A DNA stretch of 64,000 bases, from NCBI GenBank assembly GCA_947396885.1, contig OX377204.1:93444728-93508727 (forward strand). Direction: 5' to 3'. The position numbers were made by a program, and so were the translations under genes. The notes under the pieces are model-generated. The model was given only the letters and a program-made list of their open reading frames with translations. It did not search any database and was not told where the DNA came from. The DNA is from Heligmosomoides polygyrus polygyrus. Its lineage: Eukaryota; Nematoda; Chromadorea; Rhabditida; Heligmosomidae. Below are positions 43,754 through 54,145 of this stretch, piece after piece. How positions within the stretch are numbered: position 1 is the first letter of the stretch; every line of letters starts with the position of its first letter.

Positions 43754-44873
43754 AGAAAATTATGATATAACCCCGTTGGAAACACCTAGAGGAGGAGGAA
43801 CAAGCAGGTTTTCATAGAAGCAAAGCTAACTATATAGTTGGAGTTACTTTCTAAGATGCGGGTGTGGAAGAGTATGGCTTGTCTGCGTTAGAGCCGTTCG
43901 TTTAAAATTAAGTTGTAGTTAAAATATAGTAGCTGAGGTACTCTCTAGAAAAATGTATGCATTATATTGGGTTGATCGAAAAGTCTAGCAACACTAGCAC
44001 GACAATATTACAATACAATACAATATAATACAATATACAAAAACTCAGTCCACGATATATTCCCCACCCAACCTTAAGATCCTCCCCTATCTTTCAGGCA
44101 GCCGATGAATTCCTTTCCGATGGAATTCCGTGGACTGTGAAGAGAAGAATTCAGATACCTCCATTTCAAGTTGACGTCGATCATCGAACCCACCTCCTCG
44201 AGGATGCTGCATCAGAGCTCTGAACGGGAGGCAGTCAGAAGGAGCGAGGTCTGGAGAGTACGGTGGATGAGGCAGAACATCTCAGCCTAACTCCTGGATT
44301 TTCTCACGACTCACTTTTGCGACATGAGTACGCGCGTTGTCGTGCAGCAGGTGGACATTTTCCCGTTCTGGACGTTTTTGGCACATGGCGTCTGCCTAGC
44401 TCTGGAGCTGGGTAGCGTAGTCGGATGCTGTGGCACTATCCAGCAACTCCCAGTAAAGCATGCCTTCTGAGTCCCACCAGCGACACAGAGGAACCTTCTT
44501 TTCTTTTCCACTTTTCGGCTGTCTTGGAGCCGGTTCTCCGCGTGGGGCTACTGGCTCTTGCGGGTGTGGTTAACATAAAGAACCCAGCCTTCATCAGCAG
44601 TAACTATGCACTTCAGAAAGTCCTTTCTGTGCAGGCGAAGAAGCAGCGACTCTGCAACACTGATTCGGCATGCCTTGTCATGTGGTACCCAAGACGACAA
44701 AACTTTGCGGTACCCAAGGATCTCCAGCTGTCCCACGAGGGGCTTTGCATACATCCAAGTGTCGCCGCCAATTCGCGACTGGTTGAATTCGGCTTCACCT
44801 TGAAGGCTTCGCGCAAACTGTCTTCTTCCAAAACAGGGGGAGTCAGGAACGAGGTCGATCTTCGAGAGAGATA

Positions 44874-46992
44874 TTAGACTGAGTCATAAATTTTGCAACA
44901 AAATTTGTCTTCCAGCAAAAATAAGATTACCATACACCACAAAAGAAAACTTATTGACCTAGACGAAGAAATTGCCGTTATTCTCTGAGATTCTTCCGCT
45001 TTTCATGAACTGAGTGGATTAACATCTGTGTAGAATTCAACGAAATAATTCAACATCGTCATCAACAGAAATCATCGATTTGGCACCTAAACCCTCTTCA
45101 ATAACAATGCACTTCACACACAGCAGACATTTGTATCGGTTGGTAATGAATACTCTTTGAAGTGACAGAACAGAACCCAGGCACAAAGACAGCATGGGGG
45201 AACATTATATGCTCCTACGCTACACTAAATGGGACCGAATAAAGCACTTAGCGTGGTCATTTGCACACATCTGAAAGAGATTTGGCTTCTAAAGTCCGAA
45301 ATATCTCATGACGTTCGAAGCTCTCTAATCTGTCGCACAGAGGCCGCCATTGTGTGGAGAATCTTCGCAGAAGGACACGTATCTCGTCACGTCCACTCCG
45401 TTGTAGACCAACCGTAGTAGGATGCTATCCTTTGCTGATGCGCTGTCAACTTGCTCATAAAATTCAACAACCAAATGAGACAAATAGTGAGGAGGATCCC
45501 ATAGTGGAACATTCAAAGTTCGTAACAATGGCGCAATTGTAACATCATGGCCGGAAAATATCTGAATCGAATTAGTATGGGGAAACTTCCTCAGCTTCGC
45601 GACAGTTTCTGCCAAATGGTAAAGCACTCCATGCCCTTCGACCAGTTGCAGCTTCTGAGCAATGTAACGCTCTCCCTCGTCAAACATCACTTTCCCGCGA
45701 ATCGTTGTCTAGTTGACGAGCTGGCTGAGGAACTCATAGCTCAAGCACCCGGCTTTTCCAAAGCGCGGCAATGGTTTCCTACGGCACACACACCTTCCTA
45801 AAGCGAAATCTATTATTTGAAAAGGATCGTGTGCTCTGGAAAAAGAGAAGTGTGTCTTCAACAACTCCGCGGTTCTTCTAAACTCCTCTGGAGACCATTC
45901 CATAAAATTCCATAGAATTCGATCAGTTTCGACCTGCCAAAGTCGTCTACCACCGCCGTGACGCTTTGGCGAGGCGCCTACCAAGGAGGAAGTGATATAT
46001 CGACCGTAGCAGATGGCAGTCAGATGACCCAAAGTCCGGGATGTATGGTGGTTGCTTGATTTTGATCCAGCCCAATTCCTAGATTTTTCCAGCGTCTGAA
46101 ATGCCGCAAGCAGTCGCCCGTTGCCCTGGTAGATGAAACATTGGCTCGTATCGACCTCTTTCTTCACTAATTTTTGCTGGAAAAGGGAGTGTCGAGAATG
46201 GTTTGACAACGTGGAGCAGCTGCCGATGCAGTGGGCCACTACATATCTACCAAACGCACAACAGGACCTTCTTCCGGTGGAGCTTCGGTTTCGACGTCAG
46301 AACCCCCAGCTCGTTGCGTTCGAGCTTTTGCTTTCCGACTTTACCGTTGAAGTGAAGCATCCGCTTTTCATCGCTGGTGACGATTCGATCCAGACTCCCT
46401 CCCTTGAGCCGGTGCTGGAATTCTCGGCTGTCGGAGGCACAGCACTTAACTTGGGTTTCCGTCACCGCATGAGGCACTGACGAAGGCGATTTGGGCGACC
46501 TTCCAGTCTTCTGCAGCTGGTAAGCGGTGATCGCTGGGAGGCGTGGAGATCAGCGATCAGTCCTAGTGCGGTTGGAGAAGAATTCGGCTTGATGGATTGG
46601 CGCAGGTGCTCTTTGTTTACAACAGTTGATTTTCGCGGGAGTGGTTTGCCTTTGTGGTTGCCCTTCTGGGCACAAAGGAACTTCTGATACCACCTCTAAT
46701 AATTTATTCGGTTAGGAATGAACTTGTCGGTGACTTTCTATATGTGCATGACCCCCGTCGCTGGGTTGCTGCCAAACTTGTACTATTCGAAAATGAATTC
46801 ACACACGTTTTCACTTTGAGTGGTCATCGTTCTAGTGAATAAAACTTTTCAGCAACGCAAGGAGAATTAACGATTCATAATTCAAATTGATCGTAAGAAA
46901 ACAAGCTTTCAAATACAATATAACACTTTAGTGCATTCACTTTGAGTTCCAGAAAAAAACAAAAATGTTGCAAAATTCATGACTCAACCTAA
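44874..46992 (-). mobile_element. Mariner B, nested in A and carrying a host exon
   Basis: Inverted repeats (TTAGACTGAGTCATAAATTT at left, TTAGGTTGAGTCATGAATTT inverted at right) match at 24 of 27 positions. TA duplicates lie at 44872-44873 and 46993-46994. The transposase runs on the minus strand from about 46650 (STVVNKEHLRQSIKPNSSPT) through SLDRIVTSDEKRMLHF to ELGWIKIKQPPYIPDFGSSD near 46030, with frameshifts. At 2119 bp it exceeds a normal mariner by about 0.8 kb. The extra sequence lies between the transposase end and the left TIR and holds a histidine acid phosphatase exon. Confidence 0.92.
45325..45797 (-). pseudogene. PXYLP1-like histidine acid phosphatase exon inside mariner B
   Basis: A minus-strand exon begins after TTCGCTTTAG and reads RRKPLPRFGKAGCLSYEFLS, then (after an in-frame TAG at 45709-45711) MFDEGERYIAQKLQLVEG, FSGHDVTIAPLL and LRLVYNGVDVTRYVSFCED, ending at a TAG at 45325. 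SGHD is the C-terminal catalytic HD signature of branch-2 histidine acid phosphatases. The LYNGVDVT...SFC tail resembles 2-phosphoxylose phosphatase (PXYLP1), a Golgi enzyme of proteoglycan-linker synthesis. The N-terminal RHG half is absent. One internal stop, and a second TAG just before what may be the rest of the family's C-terminus, show decay. It lies wholly between the mariner B inverted repeats. Confidence 0.75.
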
Positions 46993-47178
46993 TATCTCCA
47001 GCCTTGAAGCGCTGATATCAACGGGAATGAAATAGTGAATGACTTCCTCCGTGAGTGCAGCGCAGATCAGTCCTTGCAAAATGGCCTTGCAGAAATTCGA
47101 AGTAGACGATAGGTCGTAGGATGCTGCTGCTCATCGTTGACATTGCTGATGTATTCGCACTCGACGTGGCCTTACATA

Positions 47179-48227
47179 ATAGGTTGTCCCATAAGTCCCC
47201 GCCGTTTTTTTTTCAACGATTCACTGCAGATTTCACCGGCGGTCTCTTGCATAGCGCTGCATAGCTTTTGGAAGAGAATGATTTGGTCTATCAGAACGTG
47301 TATTGCATTTCTTTCTTCATCATGAATTTTGTCAATTTTTAGGTCGTTGAAGTGAAAACTTGTTTGCGTTGCGCACTTGTTCTCTCCGCTTAGGTTTGTA
47401 ATTTTTTGCGCAGTTTTTTACAGCACTTGGAAGACAATGTTCTGTACTACAAGAGTATGTGTTGCTCCTATTTTCTCACTTGTCCTTTATTGATTTTTAG
47501 GCCACCAAATTGAGAATTCCAACTTTTCCGTTCGAATTTTTACCAAAACACCGGTTCTGTGGGTAGACTTTTTTGCTTGGTGTTATATGTCGTTTGAAAG
47601 AGGATGACTTGCTCTATAAGAATGTGTGTCGCGTTTATTGGCTCACGCTGATTTCTGTCGAATATCCGCAACTGAAGAAGGAGAAGGAGTTGTTGGCGAA
47701 GACGATTTTTCTTTTTTTGGCATTTTGTTGATATTCAATAGAAATCAATAGACGCAACGCATGTTCTTATAGAACAAGGCATTCTCTTTCGAACGACATA
47801 TAACGCCAACCCAAGAAGTCCAACCACAGAGCAGGAGCTGTCGGCAAAAATAACCATCCTCCTTCGGACGTCCCAATTTGACGGCCAAAAAATCAATAAA
47901 GGAAAAGTGAGAAAATAGGTCCAACACATGATCTTGTAACACAGAACATTGGCATTTCAAATGCTGTAAAAACTGCGCGAAAAATTCCAAACCTAAGCGG
48001 AGAGAACAAGTGCGCAAATGGCTACTTTTCCACTTTTTTCCCTTTTTACTTCAACGACCTAAATATTGACAAAACTCATGATGAAAAAAGAAATGCAATA
48101 CATGCCCTGATAGAGCAGATCATTCTCTTCCGAAAGCTATGCAGCGCTACGCAAGAGACCGCCGGCGCAATCTGCAGTGAATCGTTGAAAAAAAACGGCG
48201 GGGACTCATGGGAATGGGACAACCTAA
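47179..48227. mobile_element. Fold-back element C, 1049 bp, nested in mariner A
   Basis: Ends ATAGGTTGTCCCATAAGTCC and, inverted, TTAGGTTGTCCCATTCCCAT, with TA at 47177-47178 and 48228-48229. Arms of about 450 bp are inverted copies (both with CTTAGGTTTG, ACAGCA, and AGAATG or AATGTT words). There is no transposase. Ends resemble mariner-type TIRs, so it is probably mobilised by a mariner transposase. Confidence 0.88.
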
Positions 48228-48359
48228 TAGTATGCTTGAGGAAGCTTCGAGAATGTACTGTGACGTCACCACACAAGATTAATTCTGTAAGAGCTTTGAC
48301 AAATTTAACAGGCAGTAGCGTAAAGTGTTGCAAGACTTTTCGATCAACCCAATAGTTGA

Positions 48360-49150
48360 CATATTCAATTATTTACTGAACTTTGGCGAAATGATTTTTT
48401 CAGGCATTTCATAATATTAGCATTAATTTGAGTTGCAATAACTCAGTAATATTACGGAATGATTGTGTTACGATTTGTAATATACTGTAGCTGACTTCAA
48501 GAAGGCAAAACCATAAAAGCAAAAATATAGCAAAAATAAAAATATGGGCTTGACCCCGGGGGGCGTCAGCCGGAAGGTCGCTGAGGGGCTGACCCGAAGG
48601 TAGGACCTCATTCACCCACATTTATCTCCATCTGAAGGGTGACTCCACAGCCTTCGGCTGTTTACATAAGGTCAGTTGGGCTGTCCTCCTCGGGGTTCGT
48701 CTCTTTCTCCCTTTAGCTTTTGAGATGGCTGAAACTTGAAATGACTCTTGGACGGGTAATTTCTCTAACTCCCCTTGTCTTTTCCAGGCTCTGAAGAAGG
48801 CGGTTACGCCGAAACGTAAGCCGAATAAACGTTCGATATCAATCTTGGCACGACAGCTCGACGACTACCTGCCATACTGTTCTAAGACATGCCAAGATTC
48901 AAGGACAGTCGCACATGGAATAGCAAAAATACAATTTTAATTTTTTTTACTGATCATCAAAATAAACAAAACTAACTACCACTTTCTTCTACAAGTGGTT
49001 AACTTCAATGACTTTTCCCTGTGAGATCGCACTGCATTCTACTGTATTTAGGAGAATTAAAATTAGCCAAGATAGCCTTCTACTGCTTTTACATTTCAGT
49101 AGAAGCAATAGGGGCTATGAGACCCCTTCGGCAGCATTTCTCTCTGCACT
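48360..49150. other. No gene; repeat with hammerhead-like motif
   Basis: 48540-48900 contains CTGAAGA, a GGCG-GTTA-CGCC hairpin and GAAAC (48791-48815), the order of a hammerhead ribozyme core but with one extra base after CTGAAGA. The rest shows nothing supportable. Confidence 0.35.
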
Positions 49151-49178
49151 CTGCATTAAATGCATCGTGCGGTCAAAC

Positions 49179-49250
49179 AGCGCCGGTGGTGTAAGGCGAA
49201 CATCTGTGCCCGGAAAGCAGAAGATGCGGGTTCGAGTCCCGCCTGGCGCA
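49179..49250 (+). mobile_element. tRNA-derived SINE unit, family 1
   Basis: Closest to the copy at 24586 (shared GTGCGGTCAAACAGCGCCGG head). B box GGTTCGAGTCC. Confidence 0.75.
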
Positions 49251-49510
49251 AGAGTTTTGATCGCATCAAAACATCCTGTAGCAACATTAAATGCATCTTT
49301 TTATTTTATTTTATTAATTTTTTGTTCAAGGCATAGACAGACACAGACAACTGTCTAGCATGTAAAGTGTAAAAAACGAACAAAACATTACAGATTGACC
49401 ACTCGAACACAACCCAAGTAGTAAGAAACCACAGGGATCATTTCTTGACTGTTTGGCACTCAATCTTTGACAAACATTCTACAAGCTTAAGCAGAGAGCC
49501 TCTATAAGTC

Positions 49511-49625
49511 TTCATACTTGCCCAGTAGCAGGTTGAATTCCTTGAAAATGCGATAAGTTGCGATTGCGATATCTCCTACGACTTGCAGTGTTGGCGGGCC
49601 ACTGCTCTTCTTCATCAGTTACCCA
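49511..49625 (-). CDS. Candidate terminal exon, unrecognised
   Basis: The minus frame reads LQVVGDIAIATYRIFKEFNL and LLGKYEDL to a TAG. The composition is protein-like, but the upstream acceptor is poor. There is no poly(A) signal close by. Confidence 0.25.
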
Positions 49626-50412
49626 TCGTCCTCTCCCCCGTTTCCTTACCCCTATTCTTCCAGAATTTTTATACTACTAAGCGATTCATACATTTTGTTT
49701 AGTTGAGTTGAGTTTCTTTTTTGGGCTTGAGTTCCGCTCACACGAAAAGTAACAATGATGGCTAGTTTTGATTTGTTTTTTATATACCACGTATTTCCTA
49801 ATATGCTGTGTCCATGTTAAATGTAGTATTTTGTGCGCACGATATTGTGCAAATAATAAATAAATAAATAAATAAATAAGTTAAGAAATCTGATCTGATT
49901 CGCGATTTAGCAACTGAGACTCGAGGTTTCAACTTCCCTCTCACGGATCTTATCAACATCCCGTCAAGGAATTTATTTGTGTCAATTGAAATCTTATTTG
50001 CAACAATTTTGTATAACTTTTTAGGCAAATTACAAAAAGAAAAAAGCAGTTTGGCGGCAAATACAGTGTGATTTTTTGAGGCCTGGAACGCCTTACCATT
50101 ACACAAACTAAGCAAGGTGAAAATATCTATGCAAGCAGGTGGAAAAATGTTTTCCGACAGGAGAGCATTATAAATGTTTTTGTGCTATTTGACGACGATA
50201 CTTTCGCAAGAGGCTAAATATGAGGGGCATCGGCGATTCAACGTAGGTGTACCAGCCAGCTGCCACTCAGTAAATTATTTGCTAAGGCGCAGTACAATTA
50301 CAGTCTCACTATCGACGATTTCGGCCAAAGGTGAAGAATCGCCTCTGTCTCGCCTCTGTCCGGATACAAAAAGGGGCCAGTTGAGTTTATGAAGGAAGTG
50401 ATCCAAGACGTG

Positions 50413-50630
50413 ATGAAGGGCTTATTTATCCTAGCTCTTACGGTAGCACATTTTACAGTGTGGTCACAGTAAAATGATGCGTAAATAGAGCAATCTCTAT
50501 ATTTCTATACTCACATTGTGTCAGTCCTGAGTGCAAGCAAAAAACTGCTAGGCTTGGATCTGAACAAAACAACTTTACTAGGAAACCATGGATGGGAGTT
50601 TATGGTTTGGAATACGCCACCATATCATAA
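50413..50630 (+). CDS. Candidate secreted mini-protein, 53 residues
   Basis: Exon 1 (50413-50468) encodes a signal peptide (MKGLFILALTVAHFTVWS) and ends at GTAAAA; a 56-bp intron ends TTGTGTCAG. Exon 2 (50525-50630) reads PECKQKTARLGSEQNNFTRK and ends WMGVYGLEYATIS-TAA. Phases agree. An in-frame ATG 24 bp upstream is an alternative start. The mature peptide of about 35 residues has one Cys. A different frame of exon 2 is open for longer (about 84 codons), so the call is tentative. Confidence 0.35.
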
Positions 50631-50774
50631 GTTGTTGACTGAGAGGAATCAAATTTTCAACTTGTACAGTCCTGCCTGTCGTAGTAGTAAATACGATCTG
50701 ATCGTGGTTGAAAAGTTGCTAAATGGTATGCTAATACCTTCTCTTCAAGAGAAACGACGATTTAACACAATACT

Positions 50775-51840
50775 CTAATGTTCAAGAAATTTGATTTCTG
50801 CAGCACGTTTAAATAACCGGAAAGAGCTAGCGGTAAGCGGAACGTCATGCTTAGGTGTAAGATAACAGGACAACGCTCTGCATGTAAAGTAGTTCAATCT
50901 AAGGTTGTTCCTAGGTTTTTCCGCATGAAATTTTCTTCGAACTACCTCTAGTTTTTGAGGAATTAATAAAAAGAATTTTGCTGTGTCAAATTCTATGATC
51001 CCTGCGAGCATTTTGAACACGACATACACATCCCTGAGCCTACGTCGAGACTGCAATGTATTCAGACGAAGATATTTATTTCTTATTTGTGCTCTAGGTA
51101 CTCTAGAATATAAAAAAACTACCTGTACGAAGCAGAAGTTTCCTAGTGAGGTTATTTTGCACCTTCTCAATTTGCACACTGTATTTCTTCTTCTACGGAG
51201 AAAAAACACTGTTGTCGCATTTTCAACTATTGGACTGACATAGGTCTTGTATGCTTTCAACAACACATCTTTGTTTCTCGTGCTCAAAGCCTTGAAAATT
51301 TGATATGTTTTGCCTAGCGCACTCCTACTAATTATACTACAATGCTCCGCAAAGTTCAGTTCATTATTATAGTGGAAACAAAAATCTCTTACACTTGTAA
51401 CCTTAGATATGCATTGTTCACCTACAGTATATCCACGTGGAACATCTGATTTCCCTAACCTCAAGCACACGGTTTTCTCCGGTGCTAGTGGCAATTGCCA
51501 CTGCGGGACCAATTGTATAAGAGATCTGATCCGAACTGCAGGGCAGCATCTTGCTGTGTAACTACCTCCTTATACAACTTCAAATCATCAGCAAATTGTT
51601 TGACCACCACCCCACTGCCTTCCAATAATACCGGGACATCCGATGTAAAAATTGTAAAAAGAAGGGGTGACAGCACTCCACCCTGCGGAACTCCACTTCT
51701 AACTACTCGGCTAGATGAAAAACTTTTACCAGTTTTCACTTGAAAGGTTCTTCCTCCTGAAAAGATTTTAAGCCATTTCCAGAGCAGGAAGTAGCGTAAG
51801 GTCTTCGTTCTTCACTTGTCGAGTCGGCATTGAATTTCTG
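50775..51840 (-). mobile_element. CR1-type non-LTR reverse transcriptase, truncated
   Basis: The minus strand reads GVPQGGVLSPLLFTIF (RT motif), then QFADDLKLYKE (the FADD catalytic box), LLKAYKTYVSPIVENATTVF and a C-terminal NNLRLNYFTCRALSCY block. One frameshift near 51490 separates the two frames. The 5' side stops where mariner D begins at 51866. Confidence 0.85.
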
Positions 51841-51865
51841 AGATTCTCCAAGAAAAACTACTATA

Positions 51866-53219
51866 TTAAGGTGTCCAGAAAGTATCTGCAGAAAACTTCG
51901 CAATACTCCAGGTTTTTCCTAGAAGTTCTAGAGATTTTAACAGGAGTGCTGTATAAAGACACTATCCTGTTTTACCTGCATAACATAAACGTCTCCGTCC
52001 TCCTTGCCTATTTCACTATACGATAGCCGGACTGTTTACCTATATTAGACACGTACTCCTTTACGAGTTTGAATCTGGGCGCTCCGCTGCAGAAGCTTAT
52101 CGAAATTTGTGTCGTGTATTCGGCTCTGAAGCTCCTTCTGTACGGTCTGTGTATAGCTGGTTCAAACGCCTCAGAAGCGGGAACAGGAGTCTGTAAGATG
52201 AGCCTCGCTCTGTTCGACCGACAAGGATATCTTTGGATGAACTGAGGGAACTGGCGAAGCAGCATCCATATGAAGGTGTGCGTATTTCGCTGCTGCTCTT
52301 GGCTGTTCCCGATCTACCGTGGACAATGGACTGCGATCTCTTGGAATGGCTCGGTCGGTGGCTCCCACACGAACTGAACGACGACAACCGGCGAAGACGT
52401 CTGGACGTATGCACTCAGCTGCTCTCCAGAAATCGCACCTTCAACTGGCTGGACACCATCGTTACAGAAGACGAAAGATGGGTCCTCTACGTCGACCACG
52501 CTCGTAAACGTGCGTGGCGTCACGCGATGAAGTGGCGAAATCCTTCGTAAAAAGTGAAATTCATGCGACGAAAGTCATGCTGAGCGTCTGACGGAGAGTT
52601 TATGGGATCTGTCATTTCGAGCTGCTGCTTGACAGCACGACTGTCAATGACGAGGTTTGCGCTGCCCAACTGCAGAGACTGGCCGACAAGATGCGCAAGG
52701 AACAGCTTAGGCTCGACAAAGTTCGCTTGCTGCACGATAACGCGCGCCCACACATCGCGAAGACGACTGCTCAGAAAATTTCGGAACTCGGATGGGAAGT
52801 TCGGCCGCATCCATCGTACAGCCCAGATCTGGCCCCAAGTGACTACCGTCTTTTTCGATCACTTCAGCATCATCTGGAAGGGAAGCGTTACCAAGATCGT
52901 GACCACCTCGAAAATGACCTCCGAGCTTTTTTCGCCTCCAAGTCGCCGGTTTTCTACGCCAGAGAAATTCGAAGTCTTGTGGAGCGTTGGCGGAAAGTAG
53001 TCGATGTTGATGGAATCTATTTGGTTGATTGATAAAATGTTGATAAAAATTGTTTTATTTTTAAAAAGTTGTCGTATTTCTGCGGATACCTTCTGGGGTC
53101 GTATGCTCATCTACCCCGAGTCTCCCCCAAAGGGGGATTGGGGTGTGATATGATATGTTGACATTGATTGATTTTCCCCCAACGGGAGAACACGAGCATA
53201 CGGCCCCTGGACACCCTAA
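51866..53219 (+). mobile_element. Mariner D, right TIR interrupted
   Basis: TIRs start TTAAGGTGTCCAGAAAGTAT at left and, inverted, TTAGGGTGTCCAGAAGGTAT at right once a 110-bp insertion is removed. TA flanks both ends. The length without the insertion is about 1.24 kb. The plus-strand transposase is nearly complete but frameshifted: LLYEFESGRSAAEAYRN, a TAA in place of the Glu/Gln codon before [37 protein letters not shown] and [14 protein letters not shown]. The three catalytic Asp (D,D34D) are present. Confidence 0.9.
53097..53206. mobile_element. 110-bp palindromic element in the mariner D TIR
   Basis: GGTCGTATGCTCAT and the inverted GGGCCGTATGCTCG are its ends. CTGG at 53093-53096 and 53207-53210 looks like the target duplication. 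Confidence 0.75.
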
Positions 53220-53514
53220 TATTTGCCACTTTCACTAAGCCAATACAAGATACTGGTCGACCAGTATCTCCAGAAAATCCATTGTTTGCCATCCTCCTAG
53301 ACATTTGTTTCGTGTTACGAATAATCCTAGTGTTACCTTCCATTTTTTCTTATTCAATTTTCCATTACGCGAGGCTGTAGTTGTGTTGAGTGTTGTCATA
53401 TTTTATGGCGTAGTTTTTCATATATATAATGGATACATTCCTAATTACATCAATACATACATATTCACATAAGTGTAGAAAATTGGTCCATACAGCGTTA
53501 TGTAATAACTCCAT

Positions 53515-54145
53515 CGTCAGTGCAATCTCCGCTCCATCGGGACATCGACTCGACCAGCCGCGCAGGACTCCAGTCGACCAGCACAGAACGCGCAGAGACA
53601 TCAATCAGAGGTAACCGCAGAGACCGACTGAGCCACCTTCCTCGTGAGCGCAGGCTCCATTGTAGAAGCCAGGAAGGATCTGCGGGTTGCGCTAGGGGCT
53701 GACCCGTAGGTAACCCCCCCCCCCCCGGGGCTCACCCTTAACTTGTAGGCGGTTGTGTTTTAATATTGATATGTATTGTGTGTATCGAGTTGCTACGAAG
53801 TCTGATATCTATTGCGCATTGCCATGTAACTCGAGAGTGGGAAAAGGTTTATTCTGAGCGCAGTGGTAAATACTGCAGGTCGGTTGGTTCAATTGTATCA
53901 CGTGAGTGACGAGAAGATGGGCGAGGGTCGCCGGGGTACCAGCGCAGGTGGAGCCCGCGGGAGATCCTAAATAACGTCCGCATTGGTATGAGGTGTGTTT
54001 AGTCGTGGCAACAAGGGTCTAATCCTAACGTGATAGGTAACATAAGAACGCCGAGTGTGTAAGACCTCGACTCTAATTGTGCCTCACACGTGGCCTCGGG
54101 TTGAAGGCCGCACGAGTTCTACCACCGGTGCAGCTGACTCACCCA
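53515..54145 (-). repeat. Dispersed repeat of about 630 bp, copy 2
   Basis: Inverted relative to 41836-42446. Its inner end abuts mariner E coding sequence. Confidence 0.7.

Larger units (their letters stand above)
43967..48352 (-). mobile_element. Mariner A, broken by two later insertions
   Basis: Inverted repeats of 29 bp (TTGGGTTGATCGAAAAGTCT...) match at 28 positions. TA flanks both ends (43965-43966, 48353-48354). Removing mariner B and fold-back C with their TA duplicates leaves about 1.21 kb, the normal mariner length. The transposase is on the minus strand: IVYFEFLQGHFA near 47100, FKAGD at the B junction, then on the other side ISLEDRPRS, EEDSLREAF and RELAATLGC, and near 44150-44250 [12 protein letters not shown]. 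Stops and frameshifts make it inactive. Confidence 0.92.

Noticed and set aside
45547..45801. Plus-strand 84-codon frame
   Set aside because: Antisense to the phosphatase exon carried by mariner B.
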